DNA of 64,000 nucleotides from an uncultured Duncaniella sp. (GCA_910588795.1 CAJURI010000001.1:1-64000), one strand, 5' to 3'. Counted from the stretch's first letter, positions 8,422 to 17,584 are shown. Numbers and translations: made by a program. The notes: generated from the sequence alone by a model not told the origin.

Positions 8422-8640
8422 ATGGACACTAAGACACTTGAATTTGTAACATATTGCATCAGCAAACTCGCGCACGTACTTAATCTGAATCAGCGCGAGG
8501 TTTACCGACGGCTAAAGCAGTCGGGCATACTCTATGACTATATCATACCCTCTTATGATGTACTGCACACTTTTAGCTCCCGCTATCTTGTGGAAGACTT
8601 AACCGACTACATGAGGGAGAAAGGGGTGTTACCAAAATGA
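8422..8640 (+). CDS. DUF3791 domain protein, first gene of an AT-rich cassette
   Basis: The 72-residue helical protein matches DUF3791: an N-terminal helix pair (EFVTYCISKLAHVLNLNQ), a REVYRRLKQSGILYDYI segment and the conserved YDVLHTFSSRYLVEDL near 49-64. The function of the family is unknown to me. The stop codon overlaps the start of the DUF3990 gene by 4 bases, so the two are translationally coupled. The size, helical character and coupling are what one expects of an antitoxin or immunity partner, but that is inference. Base composition is clearly more AT-rich than the core genes on either side. Confidence 0.75.
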   Translation: MDTKTLEFVTYCISKLAHVLNLNQREVYRRLKQSGILYDYIIPSYDVLHTFSSRYLVEDLTDYMREKGVLPK

Positions 8641-9107
8641 TTCTTTACCACTCATCCGACGTGTCAGTTATAAGGCCCGACATAATTCATTCGCGTGACT
8701 ATCTTGATTTCGGCAAAGGTTTCTATCTGACATCAATACACATTCAAGCAGTCAGATATGCGCAACGCTTTCTCCGCCGCCAAAGAGAAGCATGGTTAAA
8801 TACTTACGAATTCAATTTCAATCCATCGGGGTGGAAAATACTTAATTTCAGCAAATATGACAAAAACTGGCTCGACTTCGTGGCCAATTGCCGAGCCGGT
8901 AAGGATATCACTGATTTTGATCTCATAATCGGTGGTATTGCCAATGATAAAGTAATCCAAACACTCGACCGTTATTTCGATGGAGAACTGTCAGAAATCG
9001 AGACTTTAGGGCTGCTCAAATATGAGAAACCCAATGTCCAGTATTGCATACGTTCGCAAAGAATGCTCGACGAATGCCTAAAACACATAGAAAGCAAACA
9101 ATTATGA
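8637..9107 (+). CDS. DUF3990 protein, ADP-ribosyltransferase-like fold
   Basis: The 156-residue protein matches DUF3990, a family I recall being placed with the ADP-ribosyltransferase (ART) fold. Visible ART-like features are LYHSS at the N-terminus (His at 4), DFGKGFYLTS near 23-32 followed by AVRYAQRF near 37-44, and NVQYCIRSQRML near 134-145, which could carry the third catalytic position (Gln rather than Glu). There is no signal peptide. It is sandwiched between two small DUF3791-type proteins with 4-base overlaps on both sides. A toxin-like modifying enzyme with two partner proteins is a reasonable hypothesis; no activity is shown by the sequence alone. Confidence 0.7.
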   Translation: MILYHSSDVSVIRPDIIHSRDYLDFGKGFYLTSIHIQAVRYAQRFLRRQREAWLNTYEFNFNPSGWKILNFSKYDKNWLDFVANCRAGKDITDFDLIIGGIANDKVIQTLDRYFDGELSEIETLGLLKYEKPNVQYCIRSQRMLDECLKHIESKQL

Positions 9108-9319
9108 CTGAAGAAAGCAAGCTGGCTTTTCAAGCCAACAAGAGTGCCAATATAATAAAGAGTCTATGTCATCTCTATGGAATATCAATTCAAGATGCCA
9201 CCGATTTATATTATCAATCCGACACATCAGTACTGATAGAGGAAGGGGTCAGCGATCTTCATTGCCGTAGCGATAATTACCTTGCCACTATTATTTGGGA
9301 CGAGCATAAAAATACGTGA
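9104..9319 (+). CDS. Second DUF3791-like small protein
   Basis: The start at 9104 overlaps the DUF3990 stop codon (ATGA), giving 71 residues. The sequence (LCHLYGISIQDATDLYYQSDTS, then VLIEEGVSDLHCRSDNYLAT) resembles the second DUF3791-type subfamily that accompanies DUF3990 genes. An upstream in-frame start at 9044 lies inside the DUF3990 coding region and is less likely. It is all helical with no membrane segment. Coupling and AT-rich composition match the two genes before it, so the three form one unit. Confidence 0.65.
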   Translation: MTEESKLAFQANKSANIIKSLCHLYGISIQDATDLYYQSDTSVLIEEGVSDLHCRSDNYLATIIWDEHKNT

Positions 9320-9381
9320 AACAAATGAATGATCCGGATGAAGCGGATTAACGGGAATCAACTATTTAAATTATTGATATC

Positions 9382-9852
9382 ATGAAACTTTGTAAAGCAA
9401 TTCTGTTTATATTGATGTTGCCGGTCATGGCGGCATGTGAGAGTGAGCCGGGGAAAGTCTCGTCTATAACGGAAGCCGCATCATTACTGGAAACCCCTGA
9501 AGGACTGGTAAGGACTTATGTGGATGGGAATGCCTATATCGATGTGGATGTGCAATCCATCACACATGCGATAACTAATCCTGCAAGCAGGTCGGAGGAG
9601 ATCAGCAGCGACGATGTGGCAAAGATGAAAGCCGCGGTGTACAGGTTCTACAAAAATGTGACTGTCAAGGACAGCTGTTATTACTGCCCTGTCAAAAACG
9701 GTTCTGAGATCAATATCTCCGACAGGGTATTCTCGGCACTGTCGGACAATCTTCAAGAGATGAATGACTTTATCAAGAAGGTGAAAGACAGAGGGGAACC
9801 CGTGACTATCCCGGAGGTGGATGAGGAATATCTCAATTCACTTCTGAAATAA
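9382..9852 (+). CDS. Small lipoprotein of unknown function
   Basis: The 156-residue protein has a type II signal peptide (LMLPVMAAC, lipid Cys at 19) followed by CESEPGK, acidic residues that may act as a surface lipoprotein export signal in Bacteroidetes. The mature part contains a CYYCP motif near 99-103 and a helical C-terminal half. I do not recognise the family. It starts 62 bases after the cassette with no clear promoter of its own and could be cotranscribed. Its composition lies between that of the cassette and that of core genes. Confidence 0.65.
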   Translation: MKLCKAILFILMLPVMAACESEPGKVSSITEAASLLETPEGLVRTYVDGNAYIDVDVQSITHAITNPASRSEEISSDDVAKMKAAVYRFYKNVTVKDSCYYCPVKNGSEINISDRVFSALSDNLQEMNDFIKKVKDRGEPVTIPEVDEEYLNSLLK

Positions 9853-9945
9853 GCCGTCGGCAAGAGGACTCTGCACGCCTCTGCCATGACAGCCGACACT
9901 CAAACCGAGGACATATAAGTCGCATATCCGAGCCTGATCCCATAA

Positions 9946-9979
9946 TTTGCGGATTTATGGAAATAAATTATTAATTTTG
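9946..9979 (+). promoter_or_regulatory. panB promoter
   Basis: TTTG (9946-9949) and TAATTTTG (9972-9979) are separated by 22 bp, one more than the usual range. The predicted leader is about 45 nt before the ATG at 10031. Confidence 0.7.
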
Positions 9980-10030
9980 CGGTGCCTTAGACCATAATCA
10001 GGTTTCAACCAAAAAATAAAGAAAAACATT

Positions 10031-10852
10031 ATGTCGACTTATACAGCACTCGACCCTCGCAAGGTGACCACACGCCGCCTTACAGAGATGAAAGCCAAGG
10101 GTGAAAAGATAGCCATGCTCACTGCCTATGACTACTCCATGGCCAAACTAATTGACGAGGCCGGTATGGATGTGATACTCGTCGGTGACTCCGCCTCCAA
10201 TGTCATGGCCGGAAACACCACCACCCTGCCAATGACCCTCGATCAGATGATCTACCACACCAAGAGCGTGATAAAGGGTACCAACCGCGCCCTTGTGGTG
10301 TGTGACATGCCTTTCGGCACGTATCAGGGCAACCCGCTGGAAGCACTGTCGTCGGCGATCCGCATCATGAAGGAGAGCCATGCCGAGGCCGTGAAGATGG
10401 AAGGGGGCGAGGAGATAATAGAGAGCATCCAGAGGATACTCTCGGCCGGAATCCCCGTGATGGGTCACCTCGGGCTTACCCCGCAGTCGATCAATAAGTT
10501 CGGGACTTACAATGTGCGTGCGCGCGAGGAGGCCGAAGCAGCCAAGCTCGTAAAGGACGCGCATATGCTCGAGGATGCCGGATGCTTCGCCCTCGTGCTT
10601 GAGAAGATACCCGCAGAACTTGCCACACGCGTCGCCTCAGAACTGACCATACCCGTAATAGGCATCGGAGCTGGCGGAGGCTGCGACGGCCAGGTGCTCG
10701 TGATGCACGACATGCTCGGCATCAATCAGGGTTTCTCGCCACGATTCCTGCGCCGGTATGCCGACCTGGGCACCGTGATCAAGGATGCCGTAGGGTCATA
10801 CATCACCGACGTGAAGTCATCGGACTTCCCCAACGAGCAGGAACAGTATTAA
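10031..10852 (+). CDS. panB: 3-methyl-2-oxobutanoate hydroxymethyltransferase
   Basis: PanB transfers a hydroxymethyl group from methylene-tetrahydrofolate to 2-oxoisovalerate, giving ketopantoate for pantothenate and CoA synthesis. The 273-residue length is normal. Motifs seen are LTAYDYSMAKLIDEAG near 35-50, VGDSASNVMAG near 56-66 (metal ligands), CDMPFGTYQ near 95-103, VKMEGG near 122-127 (catalytic Lys), MGHLGLTPQS near 147-156 and IGIGAGGGCDGQVLV near 211-225. It stands alone between its own promoter and a bidirectional terminator shared with trmD. No other pantothenate genes are in the window. Confidence 0.96.
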   Translation: MSTYTALDPRKVTTRRLTEMKAKGEKIAMLTAYDYSMAKLIDEAGMDVILVGDSASNVMAGNTTTLPMTLDQMIYHTKSVIKGTNRALVVCDMPFGTYQGNPLEALSSAIRIMKESHAEAVKMEGGEEIIESIQRILSAGIPVMGHLGLTPQSINKFGTYNVRAREEAEAAKLVKDAHMLEDAGCFALVLEKIPAELATRVASELTIPVIGIGAGGGCDGQVLVMHDMLGINQGFSPRFLRRYADLGTVIKDAVGSYITDVKSSDFPNEQEQY

Positions 10853-10873
10853 AGACTTATCAGACACCACGAT

Positions 10874-10922
10874 AAAAAAGGTGAGGACAACGGCACAAGA
10901 GAGCATTGTCCTCACCTTTTTT
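10874..10922. terminator. Bidirectional terminator between panB and trmD
   Basis: A perfect 17-bp stem (10874-10890 and 10906-10922) has six A at one foot and six T at the other and a 15-base loop. The arrangement gives a U-run in both directions, matching its place between the convergent panB and trmD genes. Confidence 0.92.
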
Positions 10923-10952
10923 ATTATTCTCTTTTTTCAGTTTTGACGTATT

Positions 10953-11633
10953 TCAGTCCTCCTGCAGGAGATCGGGGCGTAGGAGGCGCGTGCGCGCGAG
11001 AGCCTGCTCGTGCTTCCAGTCGTCGATCTTCGCCTTGTGGCCTGACAGAAGTATGTCGGGCACACGCCAGCCCTTGTATTCGGCGGGGCGGGTATAGACA
11101 GGGGGGGCGAGGAGATTGTCCTGAAACGAATCGCTGAGCGCGCTCTGCTCGTCGCCTATGGCCCCGGGTATGAGGCGCACCACAGCGTCGGCTATGGCCA
11201 CGGCAGGGATCTCCCCTCCGGTGAGCACGTAGTCGCCGATGGATATCTCCTTGGTGATGAGATGCTCGCGTATGCGGTAGTCGACACCCTTGTAGTGTCC
11301 GCACAGTATGATTATGTTCTCACACAGCGACAGGGTGTTTGCCATAGGCTGGTCAAACTGCTCACCGTCGGGGGATGTGAATATGACCTCGTCATATTCG
11401 CGCTGTTCCTTGAGCCACGTTATGGCACGGTCGACCGGCTCGATCTGCATCACCATGCCGGCCTCCCCTCCGAAGGGGTAGTCGTCGACCTTGCGGTGCT
11501 TGTTGGTGGTGAACTCGCGGAGGTTATGCACGGCTATCTCCACAAGCCCCTTGTCCTGTGCCCTCTTGAGGATGGAACAGTTAAGGGGTGATTCGAGCAT
11601 CTCGGGGAGCACTGTGAGAATATCTATACGCAT
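10953..11633 (-). CDS. trmD: tRNA (guanine-37-N1)-methyltransferase
   Basis: TrmD methylates G37 of tRNAs that read CNN/UNN/GNN codons, preventing +1 frameshifts; it uses S-adenosylmethionine bound in a trefoil knot. The 226-residue protein has MRIDILTVLPEM at the N-terminus, DDYPFGGEAGMVM near 51-63, the knot region CGHYKGVDYRIREH near 113-126, and IGDYVLTGGEIPAVAI near 133-148 with GAIGDEQSALSDSF near 157-170. All family landmarks are intact. Its start is 90 bases downstream of the efflux operon on the same strand, but it has its own -7 box. Confidence 0.96.
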   Translation of the reverse strand: MRIDILTVLPEMLESPLNCSILKRAQDKGLVEIAVHNLREFTTNKHRKVDDYPFGGEAGMVMQIEPVDRAITWLKEQREYDEVIFTSPDGEQFDQPMANTLSLCENIIILCGHYKGVDYRIREHLITKEISIGDYVLTGGEIPAVAIADAVVRLIPGAIGDEQSALSDSFQDNLLAPPVYTRPAEYKGWRVPDILLSGHKAKIDDWKHEQALARTRLLRPDLLQED

Positions 11634-11652
11634 AGCAGAGTTAAATATTCCG

Positions 11653-11660
11653 CAAAATTA
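11653..11660 (-). promoter_or_regulatory. -7 box upstream of trmD
   Basis: The minus strand reads TAATTTTG at 11660-11653, 19 bases before the trmD start. No good -33 TTTG is present at 19-21 bp, so the evidence rests on the -7 box only. Confidence 0.5.
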
Positions 11661-11723
11661 CAAAAAATTTTCAGAGACCGCCACATTTTTGTCCGAGCCG
11701 TGGCAGAGACGGGAAGGCAGCCG

Positions 11724-13073
11724 TCACCTGCCGCCGCCCAAAGCGTGGTAGAGGGATATTACTGCCCGTATCACATCGAAACGGTCGGAAGCCTCGGCCA
11801 GCTCCGCCTCAAGGAGCCTCTGCTGGGCTGTGAGCACCTCAAGATAATTGGTGTTTGTGTTGCGCATGAGCAGGCGTGTGTTATGTACCGCACCCTTCAG
11901 GGCTACAACCTGCTTGCGGTCAAGGGCCAGACGTCCGTTGGCGGTCTGCCATGCCATAAGAGCGTTGTTGACCTCCATGCCGGCGTCCAGAAGCTTCTGC
12001 CTGAAGTCAAGCAGATTCTCCTCATAGCGTGCGCGTGCAATGTCGAGGTTGGCCTTGTTGGTACCCCGGCTGAACAATGGTGCCACCACCGATCCGAGAG
12101 CGTTGGCAATCCATGACGAGGGATTGCCGACAGAGCCTGACGATGTGGTCCACCCGGCATTGCCTGAAAGGGTTATTGAGGGATAGAAAGCCGAGCGCGC
12201 CACATTGATGTCGTAGAATGACTTCTGCAGACGGAACTCGGCCTCAAGCACATCCGGGCGGTTGGAGAGGAGTTCGAGCGGCAGACCGGCCGACAGAGTG
12301 TCGGGGAACGACTGCTCCCTGAGCGAGCCGCGTGTCATATCGGCATCAGGGTCAAGCAGGAGCGAGCGTATGGCATTCTCCTGTTCGGCTATCTGACTGC
12401 GCAGGGTGAGGGTGGAGCTTTCGACGCGCATACGGTTTGCGCGTGCCTGCAGCACAGCGGCCTCGTTGGTGCGGCCGGCGCGCTTCAGGGCCTGGAGCAC
12501 ACGTATGTTCTCGTCCCATGTCCGGAGGGTCCGTTCGCTTATCGAAAGCTGCTCGTCGAGCATCAGCAGAGTGTAGTAGCCGTCGGCAATGGTCGCGACA
12601 AGCTGCGACTGCACGGCCTGACGGTAGGCCTGCGATGCGAACCATGAGGCCTCGGCACCCATCTTCAGATTGCGCTGCTTTCCGAAGGCGTCGATCTCCC
12701 ATGACGCGGAAGGGCCTATGGTGAACCTGTCGGCCGAACGGTTGCCGGTACTTCCGTCGGCACTCACGCCAAGGGACGGAAGAAAGGCGAGGCGTGAGGC
12801 CGAAAGAGTGGCACGGGCCTCCTCCACCTTGAGCTCGGCTATGCGCAGATCGGTGTTGGAATTAAGCCCGCTGTCGATCCAGGCGGCGAGATAGCCGTCG
12901 GTGAACAGCTCGCGCCAGCTCATGGATGCAAGCGGGGAGCATGCGGAATCGGGGAGGCACATGCCGGCGGCATCGTAGCCTATGGCAGGACGCTCATATC
13001 GTGAATATAGCCCGCAACCTCCGAGCAGAGGGAGGAGCAGGATCAGCGGGGCAAATATATGGAAGCGGTTCAT
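11724..13073 (-). CDS. Outer-membrane efflux lipoprotein (TolC/OprM/NodT family)
   Basis: The 449-residue lipoprotein (LLPLLGGC, Cys at 20) is the outer-membrane duct of a tripartite efflux pump. It has the two-fold OEP repeat: paired long helices with strands, seen in RIAELKVEEARATLSAS near 77-93 and LDIARARYEENLLDFRQKL near 345-363, plus the LLSNRPDVLEAEF motif near 265-277 that is typical of NodT/OprM proteins. Its start overlaps the stop of the inner-membrane pump gene by 4 bases, so it is translationally coupled as the third gene of the operon. The substrate is unknown; drugs, bile salts and lipids are usual for the group. Confidence 0.93.
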   Translation of the reverse strand: MNRFHIFAPLILLLPLLGGCGLYSRYERPAIGYDAAGMCLPDSACSPLASMSWRELFTDGYLAAWIDSGLNSNTDLRIAELKVEEARATLSASRLAFLPSLGVSADGSTGNRSADRFTIGPSASWEIDAFGKQRNLKMGAEASWFASQAYRQAVQSQLVATIADGYYTLLMLDEQLSISERTLRTWDENIRVLQALKRAGRTNEAAVLQARANRMRVESSTLTLRSQIAEQENAIRSLLLDPDADMTRGSLREQSFPDTLSAGLPLELLSNRPDVLEAEFRLQKSFYDINVARSAFYPSITLSGNAGWTTSSGSVGNPSSWIANALGSVVAPLFSRGTNKANLDIARARYEENLLDFRQKLLDAGMEVNNALMAWQTANGRLALDRKQVVALKGAVHNTRLLMRNTNTNYLEVLTAQQRLLEAELAEASDRFDVIRAVISLYHALGGGR

Positions 13074-16000
13074 CTTTTATTTCTTTTAGGAGGCATTACA
13101 CGTTCTTCAATGGTCTGGAACACTATGAAGAGCACAGGCACGACAAACAGGAGTGCGACAGTACCCACAAACATGCCACCCACAGTGCCCACACCTATGG
13201 ACATATTGCCGTTGGCACCTACGCCCGATGCGAACACAAGGGGCACCATGCCGAATATCATGGACAGAGAGGTCATGAGTATGGGGCGCAGACGCGCGCG
13301 TGCCGCCGAAGTGACAGCATCGACTATCGACATTCCGGCCTTGCGGCGTTCGGATGCATACTCCGTCATGAGGATCGCGGTCTTGGCGAGAAGCCCTATG
13401 AGCATCAGGAGTCCGATCTGGAGGTATATGTTGTTCTCAAGCCCGAACATCCTCGCAAACAGGAAGCTTCCCATAAGTCCGAAAGGCACGGACAGGAGGA
13501 CGGCCCAAGGGATGAACAGACTCTCGTAAAGGGCGCACAGTATGAGGTATATGAACACCACGCACACCACAAATATGAACACCGTGGAGCCCGCCGAGGA
13601 AGCCTCCTCACGGCTCATGCCGCCGAACTCATAGCCATATCCGGCAGGGAGCAGATCGGCACACACCTCGCGCACAGCCTCGATGGCCTCGCCGGAACTG
13701 TAGCCGCTCGCGGGGGTGCCGTTGACCTGTATGGAGGAGAAGAGATTGAAGCGTGAGAGCGACTGCGCCCCGTAGACGCGCTTAAGCTTCAGGTACTGGT
13801 TGATTGGTGTCATCTCGCCCGAGGAGTTGCGCACGAATATATTGGAAAGCGACCCGGTGTCGAGACGGAACTCCGGGGCCGCCTGCACCATGACGCGGTA
13901 AAGCTTGGAGAAGCGGTTGATATTGGAGGCATAGGAGCCGCCTATGTATCCCGCAAGGGCCTCAAGCACGTCGCCCGGCTGCACACCGTGGCGCAGAGCC
14001 GCCGAGGCGTCAACCTCGACAAGATACTGCGGATATTTTGTGTCGAACGAGGTGGTGGCACGCGCTATCTCGGGGCGTTCGTTGAGGGCCTCGATCACCT
14101 GCCTGGATATGCGATGAAGGTCCTCGATGGATCCTCCCTTCTGGTCCTGGATGTGAATCTCGAAACCGTTGCTCGCGCCGTAGCCGGGTATCATGCCTCG
14201 GGTGAACACTATTATGCGCGCCCCGGTTATGTCGGAAGTGCGGCGGTATATCTCGTCGATCACGGAATCGATGTCGTCACCGTCGGATGTGCGCTCGTCC
14301 CAGTTCTTGAGACGCACATTGAACATGCCGCTTGACGAGCCCGTGCCGCTCATCATGCCCATGCCGGCCGTGCGCGAGTACACCATGAGCTGCGGTATGT
14401 CCTCGATGCGGCGGTCTATCTCCCTCATGACCCTCATGGTCTCCTCGAGGTTGGTCCCGGGAGGTGTCATCACGTCGATGTTGATCGACCCCATGTCCTC
14501 CTGTGGCACAAGGCCGGTCTTGGTGGTCATCATCATATAGTAAAGGCTGCCGCCGGCAAGGAGTATGAGCAGGGCTGTGAGCCATCGGCGCGATATCATG
14601 AACCTCACTCCGGAGGAGTAGCGGTCGACAAGCCGGCTGAAGCCGGCATCGAACGCCATATGGAAGCGGGAAGAGAAGCTCTTTCCGTCCGAGTGGTGAG
14701 GTGTCATGAACAGGGCGCAGAGTGCCGGGCTGAGCGTCATGGCCGAGATCAGCGATATGCCCACAGCCACGGCCATTGTCAGGCCGAACTGGGTGTAGAA
14801 CGTGCCTGTCGTGCCCCCCATGAAGCTCACGGGTATGAACACCGCCATGAACACCACAGTGGTGGTGAGAAGTGCCGCGGTGATGCCGTCCATGCCCTGC
14901 ACGGTGGCATCGTAGGCCGAGGTGACCCCCTCGTCAAACTTGGCCTGCACGGCCTCGACCACGACAATGGCGTCGTCGACCACCGTGCCTATCACAAGCA
15001 CGAGTGCAAAGAGAGTGATGAGGTTGAGGCTGAAGCCGGCAATGTTCAGGAATATGAAGGTGCCTATGAGCGACACCACTATCGACAGGGCAGGTATGAC
15101 GGTGGCTCTGAAGCTCTGGAGGAATATGTACACCACAAGCACCACGAGCAGTATGGCCTCGACGAGTGTCCTTATCACATTGTCGATGGAGGCGTCAAGG
15201 AAGTCCTTGGTGCTCATGAGGTCGACCATGACCATCCCCTTGGGGAGCGTGTGGCGTATTCTCTCCACCTCCTTGTCGATCTCCTCGATAATCTCGTTGG
15301 CATTGGATCCGGCAGTCTGCGATATCATGCATGTGGTGCCGGGCTTGCCGTTGACGGAGCCGAGAAACTCATAGGACCTCGATCCGAGCTCGATCTCGGC
15401 GACATCCTTCAGCTTGAGCACCGACCCGTCGGGGAGAGCCCTTATGACGAGGTTCTCGAAGTCGCTTTCGTTCTCGTATCGCCCTCGGTATTTGAGGGTG
15501 TAGCGGAATGTGTTGTCCGACTCCGCGCCCAGCGTTCCGGCAGGGGATTCGAGGTTCTGCTCCTCGAGCACCCTGCGAATGTCGGACGGCATAAGCCCGT
15601 ACTGAGCCATTCTGCCCGGGTCGAGCCACACTCTCAAAGAGTAGTCGGCACCGTGGATATCCACCTCGCCCACACCCGCTATTCGCGAGAGACGCGGCTC
15701 GATGTTGATCTTCATGTAATTGGTGAGGAACTTCTGGTCAAAAGTCCCGTCGGGGCTGTAGAGCGCGAGGGTCTTTATGCGTGAGGTCTGCCGCTTGCGC
15801 ACATTTACACCGCTGCGCGTCACCTCGGCCGGCAGAAGCCCCTGGGCAGAGGCGAGACGATTCTGGACATTCACCATGGCCATATCGCCGTCGGTGCCCT
15901 GCTTGAAGTAGACCTGTATGCTTGCCGATCCGTTGTTGGAGGCGGACGACACCATGTATATCATGTCCTCAACACCGTTGATGGCCTCTTCGATCGGCAC

Positions 16001-16189
16001 CACCACGCTCTTCTGGACGGTCTCGGCGTTGGCTCCGGCATAGCTTGCGCGGACACTCACTGTGGGCGGAGCGATCTCGGGAAACTGCTCCACCGGCAAC
16101 CCCAGCAGAGATATGAGCCCCAGCAGCACTATGGCCACAGATATCACACAGGAGAGGATGGGGCGGTCAATAAAAGTCTTTATCGTCAT
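13070..16189 (-). CDS. RND efflux inner-membrane pump (AcrB/HAE1 family)
   Basis: The 1039-residue protein has the AcrB layout: a first membrane helix (about 10-28), a large periplasmic porter loop, helices 2-6 (about 335-500), one near 535, a second porter loop and helices 8-12 (about 865-1030). Proton relay residues are present: VVDDAIVV in helix 4 (the Asp pair) and GLLAKTAILM in helix 10 (Lys). FIDRPILSCVISVAIVL at the start is typical of HAE1 pumps. It overlaps both neighbours by 4 bases, in the order adaptor, pump, duct. It works as a trimer driven by the proton gradient. Confidence 0.96.
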   Translation of the reverse strand: MTIKTFIDRPILSCVISVAIVLLGLISLLGLPVEQFPEIAPPTVSVRASYAGANAETVQKSVVVPIEEAINGVEDMIYMVSSASNNGSASIQVYFKQGTDGDMAMVNVQNRLASAQGLLPAEVTRSGVNVRKRQTSRIKTLALYSPDGTFDQKFLTNYMKINIEPRLSRIAGVGEVDIHGADYSLRVWLDPGRMAQYGLMPSDIRRVLEEQNLESPAGTLGAESDNTFRYTLKYRGRYENESDFENLVIRALPDGSVLKLKDVAEIELGSRSYEFLGSVNGKPGTTCMISQTAGSNANEIIEEIDKEVERIRHTLPKGMVMVDLMSTKDFLDASIDNVIRTLVEAILLVVLVVYIFLQSFRATVIPALSIVVSLIGTFIFLNIAGFSLNLITLFALVLVIGTVVDDAIVVVEAVQAKFDEGVTSAYDATVQGMDGITAALLTTTVVFMAVFIPVSFMGGTTGTFYTQFGLTMAVAVGISLISAMTLSPALCALFMTPHHSDGKSFSSRFHMAFDAGFSRLVDRYSSGVRFMISRRWLTALLILLAGGSLYYMMMTTKTGLVPQEDMGSINIDVMTPPGTNLEETMRVMREIDRRIEDIPQLMVYSRTAGMGMMSGTGSSSGMFNVRLKNWDERTSDGDDIDSVIDEIYRRTSDITGARIIVFTRGMIPGYGASNGFEIHIQDQKGGSIEDLHRISRQVIEALNERPEIARATTSFDTKYPQYLVEVDASAALRHGVQPGDVLEALAGYIGGSYASNINRFSKLYRVMVQAAPEFRLDTGSLSNIFVRNSSGEMTPINQYLKLKRVYGAQSLSRFNLFSSIQVNGTPASGYSSGEAIEAVREVCADLLPAGYGYEFGGMSREEASSAGSTVFIFVVCVVFIYLILCALYESLFIPWAVLLSVPFGLMGSFLFARMFGLENNIYLQIGLLMLIGLLAKTAILMTEYASERRKAGMSIVDAVTSAARARLRPILMTSLSMIFGMVPLVFASGVGANGNMSIGVGTVGGMFVGTVALLFVVPVLFIVFQTIEERVMPPKRNKR

Positions 16190-17301
16190 TTCTTCTCCTG
16201 TTTAGGGTTGACCACTGTGCCTTCCTTTATCAGCCCCGCGCCTTCGGAGATTATCACGTCTCCCTCACGCAGCCCTTCGGTCACCACATATTCCTTTCCG
16301 TCGTTCTGCGCCAGGACCTTGATCTCGGATGAGGAGGCCTTGCCGTCGATGACCTTGTAGACAAACACCTTGTCCTGCAGCTCGTAGGTTGCGGCCTGAG
16401 GTATCACCACGCATCCCTTGACGGACGTCGGTATTATCACGGTGCCGGAGCCCCCGTCACGCAGTATGCGGTCACGGTTGGGGAACACCGCGCGGAAGCT
16501 GACCGCGCCTGTAGAACTATTGATAGTTCCGCTCACGGCATCGATATGCCCTTTCTCGGGATACATGCGTCCGTTGCTCATGCGGAACTCCACTTCGGGC
16601 ATCTCCTTGAGGGCGTTCTCCATGGATCCATACTGCTGCACCATGTCGAGCATCTGGTTCTCCGCCATAGAGAAGTAGGCATATATCTCACCGTCGTCGC
16701 TCACCGTGACCAGCGGCTGCGATATGCCAGGGCTTACAAGCGCGCCCACACGATAGGGTATCATGCTCGCCACACCACTCACAGGAGACTTCACACAGGT
16801 ATAGGACAGATTGGTGGCCGCCTTCTCGAGCTCGGCTCTTGCGAGCTTGAGCCTGGCATTGGCTTCGGCAAGCTCGTTGCGGGCGGTGTTGAGTTCGAAA
16901 TCGGATATGACTTTCTCTTTGTAAAGCTCGGTGTTGCTGTCGAGCACGAGCCTTGCTGTCGACACGGAAGCCTCGGCACTCTGCACATTGGCTGCGGCAA
17001 TATCGTAGGCCGCCTGGAACTGTGCCGGATCTATCTCAAACAGCACTTGCCCCTTGCGCACGGCATCACCCTCACGTATGCATATACGTGTGAGCATGCC
17101 GTCAATCTGAGGCCTCACCTCGACTGTCTGGCAACCCGTCACTGACGCTGCAAAATCACTCTTAAGGGTCCTGTCGGCAAGATCTATCACAATGGTAGGA
17201 TAGGTGGCCGGAGATTTGCCGGCCGTTTTCTTCTCAGAACATGATGACAGGGATACAGCCATCGCTCCCGCTACTACGACGGCAATGCAAGAAAGTTTCA
17301 T
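16186..17301 (-). CDS. Efflux periplasmic adaptor lipoprotein (AcrA/MFP family)
   Basis: The 371-residue lipoprotein (VSLSSC, Cys at 21) bridges the pump and the outer-membrane duct. Seen in order are a barrel-sandwich half with VRPQIDGMLTRICIREGDAVRKGQVLFEID (about 62-92, lipoyl-like), a helical hairpin (about 95-165), the returning lipoyl half (CVKSPVSGVASMIPYRVGA), a beta-barrel and a membrane-proximal domain (about 290-360). It is the first gene of the operon. A TACCTTTG -7 box lies 25 bases upstream. No TetR- or AraC-type regulator is adjacent, so the regulator must be elsewhere. Confidence 0.95.
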   Translation of the reverse strand: MKLSCIAVVVAGAMAVSLSSCSEKKTAGKSPATYPTIVIDLADRTLKSDFAASVTGCQTVEVRPQIDGMLTRICIREGDAVRKGQVLFEIDPAQFQAAYDIAAANVQSAEASVSTARLVLDSNTELYKEKVISDFELNTARNELAEANARLKLARAELEKAATNLSYTCVKSPVSGVASMIPYRVGALVSPGISQPLVTVSDDGEIYAYFSMAENQMLDMVQQYGSMENALKEMPEVEFRMSNGRMYPEKGHIDAVSGTINSSTGAVSFRAVFPNRDRILRDGGSGTVIIPTSVKGCVVIPQAATYELQDKVFVYKVIDGKASSSEIKVLAQNDGKEYVVTEGLREGDVIISEGAGLIKEGTVVNPKQEKK

Positions 17302-17325
17302 GGTTCGTTGATTTTTCGTTTAGCA

Positions 17326-17333
17326 CAAAGGTA
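17326..17333 (-). promoter_or_regulatory. -7 box of the RND efflux operon
   Basis: The minus strand reads TACCTTTG, 24 bases before the adaptor start. There is no TTTG 19-21 bp upstream. The remaining 250 bases up to 17584 are AT-rich and contain no gene or strong hairpin that I can support; they could hold operator sites for a distant regulator. Confidence 0.5.
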
Positions 17334-17584
17334 CAAATTTTCTGTATGTCCGGACGGCCCCCAATAGACAAATGAGGGTAATATGCACACTTTTTTTAAT
17401 TTTTTAAGACCAGACAAAAATGCTCCGGCAATTAGGACACGCGACATAAACGTAGTACTTCACGCTAATAATCAATATATTACACCAACATACAGCTATT
17501 AAATAATTATAGGATGTCCCGTTACACATTATTTTAACCGAACTGCTGCGGAATCACTATACAAAGAGCCAAACAAAAAAGATG

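Noticed and set aside
14660..15784. 374-codon open frame on the plus strand within the RND pump gene
   Set aside because: It is antisense to a clear AcrB-family gene, rich in His, Glu and Gly as GC-rich shadows are, and has no recognisable domain.
17302..17584. Possible small RNA or regulator gene upstream of the efflux operon
   Set aside because: No coding frame, hairpin with U-run or conserved motif beyond the -7 box could be supported.
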